The notes beneath the pieces were generated by a model. That model ran no database searches. It worked only from the letters and a program-made list of their open reading frames with translations, and was not told where the DNA came from. Below, one piece after another: positions 40,965-51,627 of a stretch of 64,000 bases of DNA. The DNA comes from Sedimenticola sp. (GTDB taxonomy: Bacteria; Pseudomonadota; Gammaproteobacteria; Chromatiales; Chromatiaceae). Location: NCBI GenBank assembly GCA_027068915.1, contig JAMOLT010000010.1:124001-188000 (forward strand), in the 5' to 3' direction. The translations under genes and the position numbers were made by a program. The first letter of the stretch is position 1. Each line of letters starts with the position of its first letter.

Positions 40965-40967
40965 ATG

Positions 40968-41002
40968 GGTACCTCAAATAATTCGGTTTTCGTCATACCG
41001 GT
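40968..41002. repeat. Partial copy of a dispersed intergenic element
   Basis: GGTACCTCAAATAATTCGGT and the following TTTCGTCATACCGG match the left arm of the 110-bp element at 55001-55110 at roughly four of five positions. It ends in the control region of beta-helix copy B and supplies that gene's ribosome site. Confidence 0.65.
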
Positions 41003-41189
41003 GAAGGAACATGGAATGGTCATCACCAATAAAACGGCGGCAAAACAGGCAGTCCGCTGCTTTCACCAAAGCAATTGGCGGGTTGTGCATTTATATTGGT
41101 CTCGTCCATGTCAAGATAACCGTTAATTTTCGCAGCATATACTCCGTCCATACTGTGACGCTTGTCTGGTTTGTCATGTAGCACCTAGG

Positions 41190-41203
41190 GCCTGTTAACA
41201 GGC
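41190..41203. promoter_or_regulatory. Perfect 14-bp palindrome GCCTGTTAACAGGC upstream of phosphoribulokinase
   Basis: This is a perfect palindrome in the long gap 40965-41456, which holds no gene. Other symmetric pieces are CAATGAC-TTATG-GTCATTG (41310-41328) and GACAAAAATTTGATTTTGTC (41278-41297). It could be an operator for prk or for the divergent beta-helix operon. No known regulator is matched. Confidence 0.4.
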
Positions 41204-41456
41204 ATCACAAATATTGTTCCTCACGAAAAACCAACTGCCTTGACAGGCCCTTCCATGGCTTTTTTCAACCCGGAAAGACAAAAATTTGATTTTGTCTTTC
41301 CTCCATTTTCAATGACTTATGGTCATTGAGAATGGCCGTATGTCCTTGTACGGCGTACAGGATGTTGGACCCTGACCGGAAATTCCTGTTTTTTGGCATG
41401 GTTTTGGGAGTGTGCTATATATACAACCCGGCTTTGCAAACAACGGTATCAACGCC

Positions 41457-42422
41457 ATGTCACACAAACACCCGATCATTGCGGTCACTGGCTCTTCTGG
41501 AGCAGGAACCACCACCTTCCGGCGTATTTTCGATACCATTTTTCAGCGTGAAGGCATTACCGCCTTTCGCATCGACGGCAACAGTTTCCGGCGGTATGAC
41601 CGCAAGAGCATGCGCCATTTTGTCGCCCAGTCTATTGAGCAGGGCAGCTGCCTGAGTCATTTTTCCCCGGAAGCCAATTTTCTCGACCGTCTGGAAGGGC
41701 TGTTTCGTGAGTATTCCCGCTCTGGCACCGGCCTGTGCCGCCGCTATGCGGAAACTGAAGAGCTGGCAGAGGCATATAGCGTACCGGCAGGGTCTTTCAC
41801 ACCCTGGCAGGAAATACCCACAGGTACGGATTTACTATTCTATGACGGCATGCATGGCGGCTGCGCAGAGAATTCCTGGAGCCAGCGGCAACTGTCCGCA
41901 TCTCATAACCCGGTGATCATCAAGCGGCGCAAGAAAATGAAAAGCCGCAAGATACGCGGAATCGACATCGCCCAGTGGGTGGATCTGCTGATTGGCGTGG
42001 TTCCGGTGGTGAATCTGGAATGGATACAGAAAATCCATCGCGATACACATCAGAAAAAGCACTCTCCAGAATCAATTACCCATACCATCATGCGGCGCAT
42101 GTCGGACTACATTACCTATATCACTCCGCAGTTTTCTCTCACCGACATCAACTTCCAGCGCGTACCCCTGTCAGACACCTCCAATCCGTTTGAGCTGCGG
42201 GAGATCCCTTCGCTGAACGAAAGCATCGTGGTGATTCGCTTTCGCGAACCAAAACGCTTCTATTTCCCTGACTTGCTGAAGCAGATCGATGGCTCCTGGA
42301 TGTCCAGGCGCAATACCATGGTGATCCCCGGAGGCCAGCTGGATGTCGCCATCAAAATCATTTGCACACCGCTGGTGCATGAACTGGTGCAGCGTTACCA
42401 GGATGCCCAGCGGGGAAAATAG
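41457..42422 (+). CDS. prk: Phosphoribulokinase (PrkB-like) with a basic insertion
   Basis: A 321-residue kinase that phosphorylates ribulose-5-phosphate. It has the P-loop ITAVTGSSGAGTTT-type motif at residues 7-20 (IIAVTGSSGAGTTTF), SFRRYDR, FTPWQEIPTGTDLLFYDGMHGG, WVDLLIGVVPVVNLEWIQKIHRDT, DYITYITPQFS and PGGQLDVA. The usual FYEGLHGG is FYDGMHGG here. Compared with E. coli PrkB there is an insertion of about 25 residues after this motif, ending in a very basic run (IIKRRKKMKSRKIRG). The start is ATG 41457; the frame is open 15 codons earlier. No RuBisCO gene is in the window, so a Calvin-cycle role is inferred. Confidence 0.9.
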   Translation: MSHKHPIIAVTGSSGAGTTTFRRIFDTIFQREGITAFRIDGNSFRRYDRKSMRHFVAQSIEQGSCLSHFSPEANFLDRLEGLFREYSRSGTGLCRRYAETEELAEAYSVPAGSFTPWQEIPTGTDLLFYDGMHGGCAENSWSQRQLSASHNPVIIKRRKKMKSRKIRGIDIAQWVDLLIGVVPVVNLEWIQKIHRDTHQKKHSPESITHTIMRRMSDYITYITPQFSLTDINFQRVPLSDTSNPFELREIPSLNESIVVIRFREPKRFYFPDLLKQIDGSWMSRRNTMVIPGGQLDVAIKIICTPLVHELVQRYQDAQRGK

Positions 42423-42441
42423 GCCAGAAGCTGCAGGGCCC

Positions 42442-45213
42442 TCAGGCGCGCACTATCATGCGCACCGCATCCAGACGCAGGCGGGCGCGTGGCAGGTACT
42501 CCTGCAACAGCAACTGCCGTTCGCCAAGTATCTGCAATTCTTCCGCTGCCGCCCCATCACTCAATGCCTGCAGGCGTTGTTGCTCTTCCGTCAGTTCAGA
42601 CTGCATGGTCGCCACTGCATCGGCAACGAGTCCATCGGCCTTCACCGCCGCCAACTGTTCGCCGCGCTGCAACAGCTGGCGCAGCAAATCCGCCTGTGAT
42701 TTGATTACCTGACCGGCAGTCTGCCGGTCACGATGCAATGACTTGCCCTGCAGCTTTTCCGGTGGAAGGGCGTGGGCATAGTCGTTGCCCTTGCGATCCA
42801 GCAACAACCGGATAGCCGTGGACGGCAGGTAACGGCTGGCTTCCAGCTCGCCCGGAGCGGTGCAGCCGAGAACAAAAACCAGCTCCAACAGCAAGGTTCC
42901 CGGGGGCAGCGGGCCGGAATTCAGCACTACGAATGCGGCACTGCCAAGATCACTGCTGGTCAGCTCTTCCACGGCACCACGCACCATGGGATGTTCCCAT
43001 GTGAGAAACAGGCGGTCTTCATGCACCAGCGCATCCGAGCGGGAGAAGGTGACGGTGGCGCCCTCCTCCGGTAAACCGGGAAACCGTTCCTGGCGCATAT
43101 GTTCTCCGGGGTGCAGCACCAGAGACTGCCCCGGCCCCGGCTCATGCTCTACACCAAACGCATCCCAATACTGATGCATGTATGCCGCCACAGCAGAGTC
43201 TGGCTCCATCGCTTCCAGCTGCGCCACCAGGGCCGCCGCCACTTCCGGGTCACAGGATTGCAGCTCCAGCAGGCGATCCCTTCCCCTGGACAGCGCCTCT
43301 TCCAGCTCCTGCCTTCTGGCCGCCACCCTGTTGACCAGCGCCTGGGTCATGGCTGGCTCTACCAGCGCCTCATGCAGCAGCATTTCATGCTCTTCATACA
43401 GGCTTACCGCCACAGCGGATGGATGAGAGAAAGCATTTACCCCCTGGTGATACCAGCGATACAAAGTCTCCACGGGGCTGGCGGCAAACACCGGCAGATG
43501 CAGATCAATCACCTGCCCCTGGCCGATACGATCAAGTCGTCCGATACGCTGCTCCAGCAGATCCGGCTGCAGGGGCAGGTCAAACAGCAACAGATGCCGG
43601 GCAAACTGGAAGTTGCGCCCCTCGCTGCCGATTTCCGAGCACAGCAAAATCTGGCTGCCTTCTTCCGCATCGGCAAAGAACGCCGCCGCCCGGTCACGCT
43701 CAACGATTTCCATACCTTCATGAAATACCGCAGCATGGATGGCATGGCGGGTGCGCAGCCAGGTCTGCAGCTGCAGCACGGTTTCCCTGTGGGCGCAGAT
43801 CAGCAGCAGCTTTTGCGGCGCAAGTTTTTCCAGCAGTTCCACCAGCCAGGGCAGACGGGGATCAAAATCCAGCCAGTTCTCCACCTCCCGTTCCGGGGTA
43901 AGCGCCGCCTGGGCATCCTCTATGGCTGCATAGGCGGCGGGCCAGTCCAGGCGGGTGACATGCAGTTCCCGCCGGGGGAAGCCTTTTACGGTATGTCGGG
44001 TATTGCGGAACATGACCCGGCCGATCCCGTGGCGGTCAACCAGGCGGCGCACCATCTGCCGGGCATCCAGGTTCTGCACGTCCCCCAGCAGTTCTTCCAG
44101 CAGATTTTGTTGCGCTGCACTCAAATCCTGTTCATCCAACAGGCTGGCGGCAAGATCCGCTACCTGCTGATAGCGCTGCTCCTCAGCCAGAAAGGCGGCA
44201 TAGTCCGGGTAACGGTGGGGATCGAGAAGACGCAGGCGACCAAAATGCCCCACCCTGCCCAGCTGTTCCGGGGTGGCACTGAGCAACAACACTCCCAGAG
44301 CCTGTTCCGCCAGGGCCTCGACCAGATCATATTCGAGACTGGACTCCTCTTCCGTCCAACGCAGGTGATGGGCTTCATCCACAATCAGCAGATCCCATTC
44401 CCCCTCCAGGGCGGCACGGGCAATCTGGGGCGTGGACAACAGAAAATCCACACTGCACAGCACCAGCTGCTCGTCGGCAAAGGGGTTGTCCGAAACCGAT
44501 GCGGCAAAGCGCGCTTCATCAAACAGGGAAAAACGCAGGTTGAAACGACGCAGCATTTCCACCAGCCATTGGTGCAGCAGGGATTGGGGAACCAGCAGCA
44601 ACACTCGCTTCACTCTGCCGGTGAGCAGCATGCGATGCAGAATCAGTCCCGCCTCTATGGTCTTGCCCAGTCCCACTTCATCGGCCAGCAACACCCGTGG
44701 AATCAGGCGCCGGGCTGTCTGATGGGCAATGTACAGCTGATGTGGAATCAGACTGATACGCGGCCCCATCAGGCCATGCACGGCAGAGCAGGCGCCTGCC
44801 GCCGCCTGCTGCCAGGATTGATAACGCAAATCGAACCAGATATCACGATCGATGCGCCCGGCAAGAAATTTCTCCCGCGGGCGGTTCATCTGCAAATGCG
44901 GGCTGATGGCAATCTCACTTACATCAAGCTGTTTACCCTCGGCGTCCTTACAGCTGTAATACAGCAAACCCGCTTTTTCCACCACCTCCAGCACCACGAG
45001 CTCCTGCTCGCTTTCGTCCTGAAAACGATCGCCAGGCTCCAGCACCATGCGTGTCAGGGGCGCGTCGGGCAAGGCATAGACCCTAGATTCCTGAACCGCA
45101 GGAAAGACCACCGTCAGCCGGCGGTGCTCCAGCTCCGACACCATTCCCAGACCAAGATCCGGATCCATATCACTCAGCCAGCGCTGCCCCGGAATGTATT
45201 TTTCTTCAGACAA
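42442..45213 (-). CDS. rapA: RNA polymerase-associated SWI2/SNF2 ATPase RapA
   Basis: About 923 residues. RapA binds RNA polymerase and remodels stalled complexes to recycle the enzyme. Tudor-like N-terminal region (YIPGQRWLSDMDPDLGLGMVSELEHRRLTVVFP), Walker A in LLADEVGLGKTIEAGLIL, DEAHHLRW, LLLSATP, and helicase motif V-VI (CSEIGSEGRNFQFARHLLLFDLP...QRIGRLDRIGQ). I favour the TTG at 45213 (upstream AGGGGGC) because the family N-terminus begins there; the first ATG in the frame is at 45315, overlapping the inverted repeat. It converges on prk with a 19-bp gap. Confidence 0.92.
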   Translation of the reverse strand: MSEEKYIPGQRWLSDMDPDLGLGMVSELEHRRLTVVFPAVQESRVYALPDAPLTRMVLEPGDRFQDESEQELVVLEVVEKAGLLYYSCKDAEGKQLDVSEIAISPHLQMNRPREKFLAGRIDRDIWFDLRYQSWQQAAAGACSAVHGLMGPRISLIPHQLYIAHQTARRLIPRVLLADEVGLGKTIEAGLILHRMLLTGRVKRVLLLVPQSLLHQWLVEMLRRFNLRFSLFDEARFAASVSDNPFADEQLVLCSVDFLLSTPQIARAALEGEWDLLIVDEAHHLRWTEEESSLEYDLVEALAEQALGVLLLSATPEQLGRVGHFGRLRLLDPHRYPDYAAFLAEEQRYQQVADLAASLLDEQDLSAAQQNLLEELLGDVQNLDARQMVRRLVDRHGIGRVMFRNTRHTVKGFPRRELHVTRLDWPAAYAAIEDAQAALTPEREVENWLDFDPRLPWLVELLEKLAPQKLLLICAHRETVLQLQTWLRTRHAIHAAVFHEGMEIVERDRAAAFFADAEEGSQILLCSEIGSEGRNFQFARHLLLFDLPLQPDLLEQRIGRLDRIGQGQVIDLHLPVFAASPVETLYRWYHQGVNAFSHPSAVAVSLYEEHEMLLHEALVEPAMTQALVNRVAARRQELEEALSRGRDRLLELQSCDPEVAAALVAQLEAMEPDSAVAAYMHQYWDAFGVEHEPGPGQSLVLHPGEHMRQERFPGLPEEGATVTFSRSDALVHEDRLFLTWEHPMVRGAVEELTSSDLGSAAFVVLNSGPLPPGTLLLELVFVLGCTAPGELEASRYLPSTAIRLLLDRKGNDYAHALPPEKLQGKSLHRDRQTAGQVIKSQADLLRQLLQRGEQLAAVKADGLVADAVATMQSELTEEQQRLQALSDGAAAEELQILGERQLLLQEYLPRARLRLDAVRMIVRA

Positions 45214-45314
45214 GCTGCCCCCTGTATTCCACTCGTTTCCCAGTACAAAACCATTGTACCGATTTACAGGGCAGGCCTCCTCCCCGATCTGCCCCCGGCA
45301 CCTCGCATCATGCA

Positions 45315-45356
45315 TTTATCCCAAGACCCACGGTTGGTCGTGGATCTTGGGATAAA
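45315..45356. repeat. 18-bp inverted repeat between rapA and nrdA
   Basis: TTTATCCCAAGACCCACG and CGTGGATCTTGGGATAAA pair over 18 bp with one mismatch and a 6-nt loop. It lies just upstream of rapA and does not precede a T-run. It could be an operator or an RNA hairpin in a leader. Confidence 0.6.
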
Positions 45357-45485
45357 TTGCTCAGGCGCATACCGGAACCCAGGCGGGATGTCTCACAACG
45401 GCGCTGCCACCCTCCATCAGAACATACTGATATATTGACAATTCCAAGCTGCTGAATTTACGAATCTATTCTTTTTTCCCTGAAT

Positions 45486-45494
45486 TTATCCACA
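45486..45494 (+). promoter_or_regulatory. DnaA box (TTATCCACA)
   Basis: Perfect match to the strong DnaA box. It is 57 bp upstream of the nrdA -35 element. In E. coli, nrdAB is controlled by DnaA through such boxes. Confidence 0.85.
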
Positions 45495-45530
45495 GGTTTT
45501 CACACAAGTCTTCACCAGTTACCAACAGGC

Positions 45531-45539
45531 TTATACACA
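45531..45539 (+). promoter_or_regulatory. DnaA box (TTATACACA)
   Basis: This matches TTATNCACA exactly, in the same orientation as the first box and 45 bp further on. It ends 11 bp before the nrdA -35 hexamer. Confidence 0.8.
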
Positions 45540-45550
45540 AGATGTTGTGG

Positions 45551-45579
45551 TTGACAGGAATATTATGCCCACATATTAT
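45551..45579 (+). promoter_or_regulatory. Sigma-70 promoter of nrdAB
   Basis: TTGACA (45551-45556) and TATTAT (45574-45579) are separated by 17 bp, the optimal spacing. The expected start of transcription falls in TGCCTGATTATCAGGCA (45579-45595), a perfect palindrome that could form a 5' hairpin in the mRNA or bind a repressor. No classic paired NrdR box was found. Confidence 0.85.
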
Positions 45580-45627
45580 GCCTGATTATCAGGCATCCAA
45601 AGCATTTACCCCAGGGAGAAACATCAC

Positions 45628-48495
<2,868 letters not shown>

Positions 48496-48507
48496 GAGAT
48501 TAAGACT

Positions 48508-49641
48508 ATGTTGAATTGGGACGACCCTCTTACCCCGGCCAAAGAAGCCAAACTGGAATCCGTAAAGGCCGAAATGCCTGCCGCCGCCAGCACAGCTGCC
48601 GAAGCGGTCGTGGCTGAAGCACCCGCGGCTGCAGACATCCAGCCGGTGAACCCCGACGACAAGCGCGTCATCAACGGTCTCACCGACATCAACCAACTGG
48701 CGCCGTTCAAATACCCCTGGGCCTGGGAATACTTTCTCAACGCCAACAAAAACCACTGGACGCCCCTGGACATCAGCATGGCCCAGGACGTGCAGGACCA
48801 CCAGCACAACCTCACCCTGGAAGAGCGCCATCTGTACGAAAACGTGCTCTCCTACCTGACCACCTCCGACATCCTCGCCATGCGCAACATCGGCCTGGCG
48901 GTGATGGAAAAAATGTCCGCCCCGGAACTGCAGATCTACCAGGCCCGCCAGGTATACGAAGAAGCCCTGCACACCTGGACCTACCAGCACTGCATCGAAA
49001 CCATCGGCCTGGATCAGGGCGAGATCTACAACCGCTACCGCGTAGTGCCCGAGATCAACGGCAAGATCCAGATGGCCAACCGCCGCCTCGAATCCGTACT
49101 GCGCGCCGACATCGACCTCACCGACCGCGACGAGCTGGAAAACTTCGTCATGGCCTACAGCTTCTTCGCCGGCATCTTCGAAGGCTGCTGGTTCTACAAC
49201 GGCTTCAGCCCCATCTTCGCCCTGCAGCGCCGCGGCCTGATGAAAGGCACCGCCGAACAGTTCCAGTACATCATGCGCGACGAAGTGCTGCACGCCTCCT
49301 TCGGCATCCGCGTGGTCAAGCAGATCATCCACGAAGAGAACGTCAGTCTCGATCCCAAGGCCATAAAGGACATGTGGGACGAAGCCGAAGCCTGCGAAAA
49401 CGACTACGCCAACTACATCCTGCGCGACCCCATCCTCGGCTACCGCAAGGAAGACCACATGGAACAGTTCCGCTTCATCGCCAACCGCCGCGCCGTACAG
49501 CTCGGCTGGGAAGAACCCTTCCCCGGCGCCGAATGCGCCCTACCCTGGCTGGACGAACAGGCCAATATGCGCAAGGAGAAGAACTTTTTTGAGACTACGG
49601 TGACGGAATATCAGACTGGGGGGGCTTTGAGTTGGGATTGA
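48508..49641 (+). CDS. nrdB: Ribonucleoside-diphosphate reductase class Ia, beta subunit
   Basis: A 377-residue diiron/tyrosyl-radical subunit. Iron ligands can be placed: Asp in DISMAQD, Glu and His in QVYEEALHTWTYQH with the radical Tyr in TWTYQH, Glu in FFAGIFEG, and Glu/His in MRDEVLHASF. The C-terminal ALSWD resembles the NrdA-binding tail. The first 50 residues are an Ala-rich extension (AAASTAAEAVVAEAPAAAD). It lies 12 bp behind nrdA in one operon. Confidence 0.96.
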   Translation: MLNWDDPLTPAKEAKLESVKAEMPAAASTAAEAVVAEAPAAADIQPVNPDDKRVINGLTDINQLAPFKYPWAWEYFLNANKNHWTPLDISMAQDVQDHQHNLTLEERHLYENVLSYLTTSDILAMRNIGLAVMEKMSAPELQIYQARQVYEEALHTWTYQHCIETIGLDQGEIYNRYRVVPEINGKIQMANRRLESVLRADIDLTDRDELENFVMAYSFFAGIFEGCWFYNGFSPIFALQRRGLMKGTAEQFQYIMRDEVLHASFGIRVVKQIIHEENVSLDPKAIKDMWDEAEACENDYANYILRDPILGYRKEDHMEQFRFIANRRAVQLGWEEPFPGAECALPWLDEQANMRKEKNFFETTVTEYQTGGALSWD

Positions 49642-49647
49642 TGGATC

Positions 49648-50445
49648 ATGAGTGCTAATTCAAGAGCAGTTGTCGCACTAAAGTGGAAATTTTCACCTTC
49701 AAACTTCTTCGGTGTTGCCATAGAGAGATCAAACAAGGATTACAGTTTGGCAATAGAAAATGGGCAAGTTCAGGCGAAGATTGATTTCGCTATTTACAAC
49801 CGTAATCCTCAAATACGTCAAAAAATACAAGTTGATCTAGATGGAAGATTCCTCGTCATGCAATTTCTAACTCATCGTGCATACGATCTTTCTAAATCAA
49901 CCATGACGCACTTACGCCCGGATGGACGCGTAGAGAGTTTTTTCGAACTAGAAACAGGCCGTATTAAAGTAACCGGCGGCACATTAGATTTCCGCACAAC
50001 TGACAAATACAAAAATATTATTTTTGATCCCAAGCAAGATCAAGTTGATAGGAGAATAAAGCTACTGGAATTAGCTGCCGCCCATTATGTTGAGGATGCA
50101 GTGTTAGTCTCATTGCTACAAAGCTATGATAAAGCTGTTCGCGACCCCAACAATGAATTTGTATATTTATTCGAGATTTACGAATCTCTCTGCAAAAAAC
50201 TTGGTGGCAAGCACAAAACACTGCTTGCACTAAATATCAGCGCTAAAAAATGGGAGGATCTACGAATAATCTGTAACCATTCAGCTATCCGTCAAGGTCG
50301 GCACCGAGGTCAGGCATGTGGAGTGCTCCGAGATGCTACAAAAAAAGAATTAACTGAAGCCCGTAGTATAGTCACTTCAATGATTGAGGCTTACCTACTG
50401 TACTTGGACACAATAACAAAAACCAAACAGCCGTTGGCTTCTTGA
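49648..50445 (+). CDS. Hypothetical protein, possibly HEPN-like C-terminus
   Basis: I do not recognise this 265-residue protein. The N-terminal 120 residues seem beta-rich and the rest alpha-helical. The last half contains NHSAIRQGRHRGQ followed by a long helix (ELTEARSIVTSMIEAYLLYLDTI), a pattern seen in HEPN-type hypothetical proteins but without a certain catalytic R-x4-6-H. It starts 6 bp after nrdB in the same direction, yet it is visibly more AT-rich than nrdB and is followed within 10 bp by REP palindromes, so it is likely a recent arrival riding the nrd transcript. Confidence 0.65.
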   Translation: MSANSRAVVALKWKFSPSNFFGVAIERSNKDYSLAIENGQVQAKIDFAIYNRNPQIRQKIQVDLDGRFLVMQFLTHRAYDLSKSTMTHLRPDGRVESFFELETGRIKVTGGTLDFRTTDKYKNIIFDPKQDQVDRRIKLLELAAAHYVEDAVLVSLLQSYDKAVRDPNNEFVYLFEIYESLCKKLGGKHKTLLALNISAKKWEDLRIICNHSAIRQGRHRGQACGVLRDATKKELTEARSIVTSMIEAYLLYLDTITKTKQPLAS

Positions 50446-50454
50446 ATCTTCAGA

Positions 50455-50503
50455 GGGGTCAGTACCCTTTAGCAGAAAATACGGCTTAAAGGGTACTGAC
50501 CCC
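50455..50503. repeat. REPIN: inverted pair of GGGGTCAGTACCC palindromes
   Basis: GGGGTCAGTACCCTTTA and TAAAGGGTACTGACCCC form a perfect 17-bp stem around 15 nt. It is the same element that bounds the RAYT unit at 16-17 kb. It may also act as a terminator for the gene before it. Between here and 50660 only a 36-codon open frame (50547-50657) is seen. Confidence 0.85.
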
Positions 50504-50663
50504 TTTTACCTTTTTACCTCAGAGCTTCTCTGGATAGCCCACAAACCAATGAATCAAGATCAACTTAGACATACAGCACCACTTCGAGAAGCATTCGATG
50601 AGTATCTTATGCTTATGCATGGGCAACCCCTTCAACCTAGCGGAAATTTGTTAAATTAGGGGG

Positions 50664-50690
50664 AAAAGGGGTCAGTACCCTTTAAGCCGT
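50664..50690. repeat. Third local REP copy, inverted relative to 50481-50507
   Basis: The 27 bases are the exact reverse complement of 50481-50507, including the flanking ACGGCTT, so the two blocks could form a very long stem. The copy seems to truncate the membrane-protein gene that follows. Confidence 0.85.
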
Positions 50691-50866
50691 CAATTGGAGA
50701 TTTTCTTGAAGGAGCAATATCAGCATTCATCATGCAAGGCTCTATTGCACTAAATGCCAGCATGATTGTTCCAAGCTTAGTGGCGGCTCTATTTGGTATA
50801 TTTTTTATAATTAAAGCATCCCAACTTGCAGCATTACTCAATGCATACAGTAAAATGGATAGTTGA
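50690..50866 (+). pseudogene. 3' fragment of a membrane-protein gene cut by a REP copy
   Basis: The frame SIGDFLEGAISAFIMQGS continues through one hydrophobic helix (MIVPSLVAALFGIFFIIKA) to KMDS and a stop at 50866. The frame has no start before the REP copy, so it looks truncated at the 5' side. An internal ATG could still give a 44-residue single-TM peptide. Family unknown. Confidence 0.5.
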
Positions 50867-50915
50867 GGGCCTAAGCGTGCATCAACGCAGAGTGGGCAAC
50901 AGGCTCAGGTCTTGC

Positions 50916-51064
50916 AGGCCGTTACGAATAGAATTTGCAGGAGCGCTATACCATGTCACTTAATCAAGGCGTATGAGCGTGGGGCTTATAGCATGAAAAC
51001 AATAGGAGAGCATTTTCATTATTCTTGCGTCAGCAGGATAGTGAATGCAAATAACAATACCTGA
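50916..51064 (+). pseudogene. Internally deleted REP-associated transposase
   Basis: Translation gives RPLRIEFAGALYHVT, the hallmark start of another RAYT subfamily, then a stop. In another frame IKAYERGAYSMKTIGEHFHY followed by SCVSRIV is the C-terminal helix-turn-helix of that subfamily. The central catalytic part is missing. This is a relic of a second, longer RAYT type than the one at 16.4-17.0 kb. Confidence 0.65.
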
Positions 51065-51121
51065 CACTCTGACCTTTTTTTTGCCAGTGATGTGAAGCGT
51101 TATAGCTATTAGAGGATACGA

Positions 51122-51529
51122 ATGAGCGTAGAACAAAAAATATTTGATTCGGCTATAGATCTGCTAAAGCATAGATACCCCACAGGTAGTGGCTATGCAG
51201 CTGCAGTTCGGACAGAATCTGGAAAAATACTTACAAGTGTGCCTCCAGATACTAAAAATACCAGCTTGGAAGTTTGTATTGAACTTGGAGCTTACCTCGA
51301 AGCTTTTAAGTTAAATGAAGCTGTTACTCATTCTTTATGTATCTATCGTGAAAACGAACATAGTGAAATTATAATTTTATCACCTTGTGGTATTTGCCAA
51401 GAACGCTTGGTTTATTGGGGCGGTGATGTAAAGGCCGCAGTAAGCACAAAAGACAACGAGTTACTATTTAAAACTATTCGAGAGTTAATGCCTTACCATT
51501 GGTCTTTAGTAAATGGAGAGACGCTATAA
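51122..51529 (+). CDS. Cytidine/blasticidin-deaminase-like protein
   Basis: A 135-residue zinc deaminase of the CDA fold. The first zinc motif is in SLEVCIELGAYLEAFK (Cys-x-Glu, with Glu the proton shuttle); the second is SPCGICQE (CxxC). Three cysteine ligands, not His plus two Cys, agree with free cytidine or blasticidin-S type deaminases. It starts about 20 bp after a GCGTTATAG motif and is followed by an attC-like inverted repeat, so it probably arrived as an integron cassette. Such lone cassettes lack an integrase nearby. Substrate unknown. Confidence 0.85.
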   Translation: MSVEQKIFDSAIDLLKHRYPTGSGYAAAVRTESGKILTSVPPDTKNTSLEVCIELGAYLEAFKLNEAVTHSLCIYRENEHSEIIILSPCGICQERLVYWGGDVKAAVSTKDNELLFKTIRELMPYHWSLVNGETL

Positions 51530-51610
51530 AAATGCAATTTCACACAGACAGCCAAAAGTTACGCTGTGCTCCGCTTTCGTCTTCCGGAGAATTGCGGTGT
51601 TATGCGTCTA
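51519..51610 (+). other. attC-like inverted repeat behind the deaminase gene
   Basis: The left arm AGACGCTATAAAAATGCAATT overlaps the gene's stop codon. The right arm AATTGCGGTGTTATGCGTCT ends with GTTATGC as in Vibrio-type attC right ends. The arms pair over most of their length. The left core lacks a clean AAC, so the site may be degenerate. Confidence 0.5.
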
Positions 51611-51627
51611 AAAGATAGAACAATACC

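Noticed and set aside
43099-45438. Plus-strand open frame opposite rapA
   Set aside because: Antisense shadow; rapA has all SNF2 motifs in the other strand.
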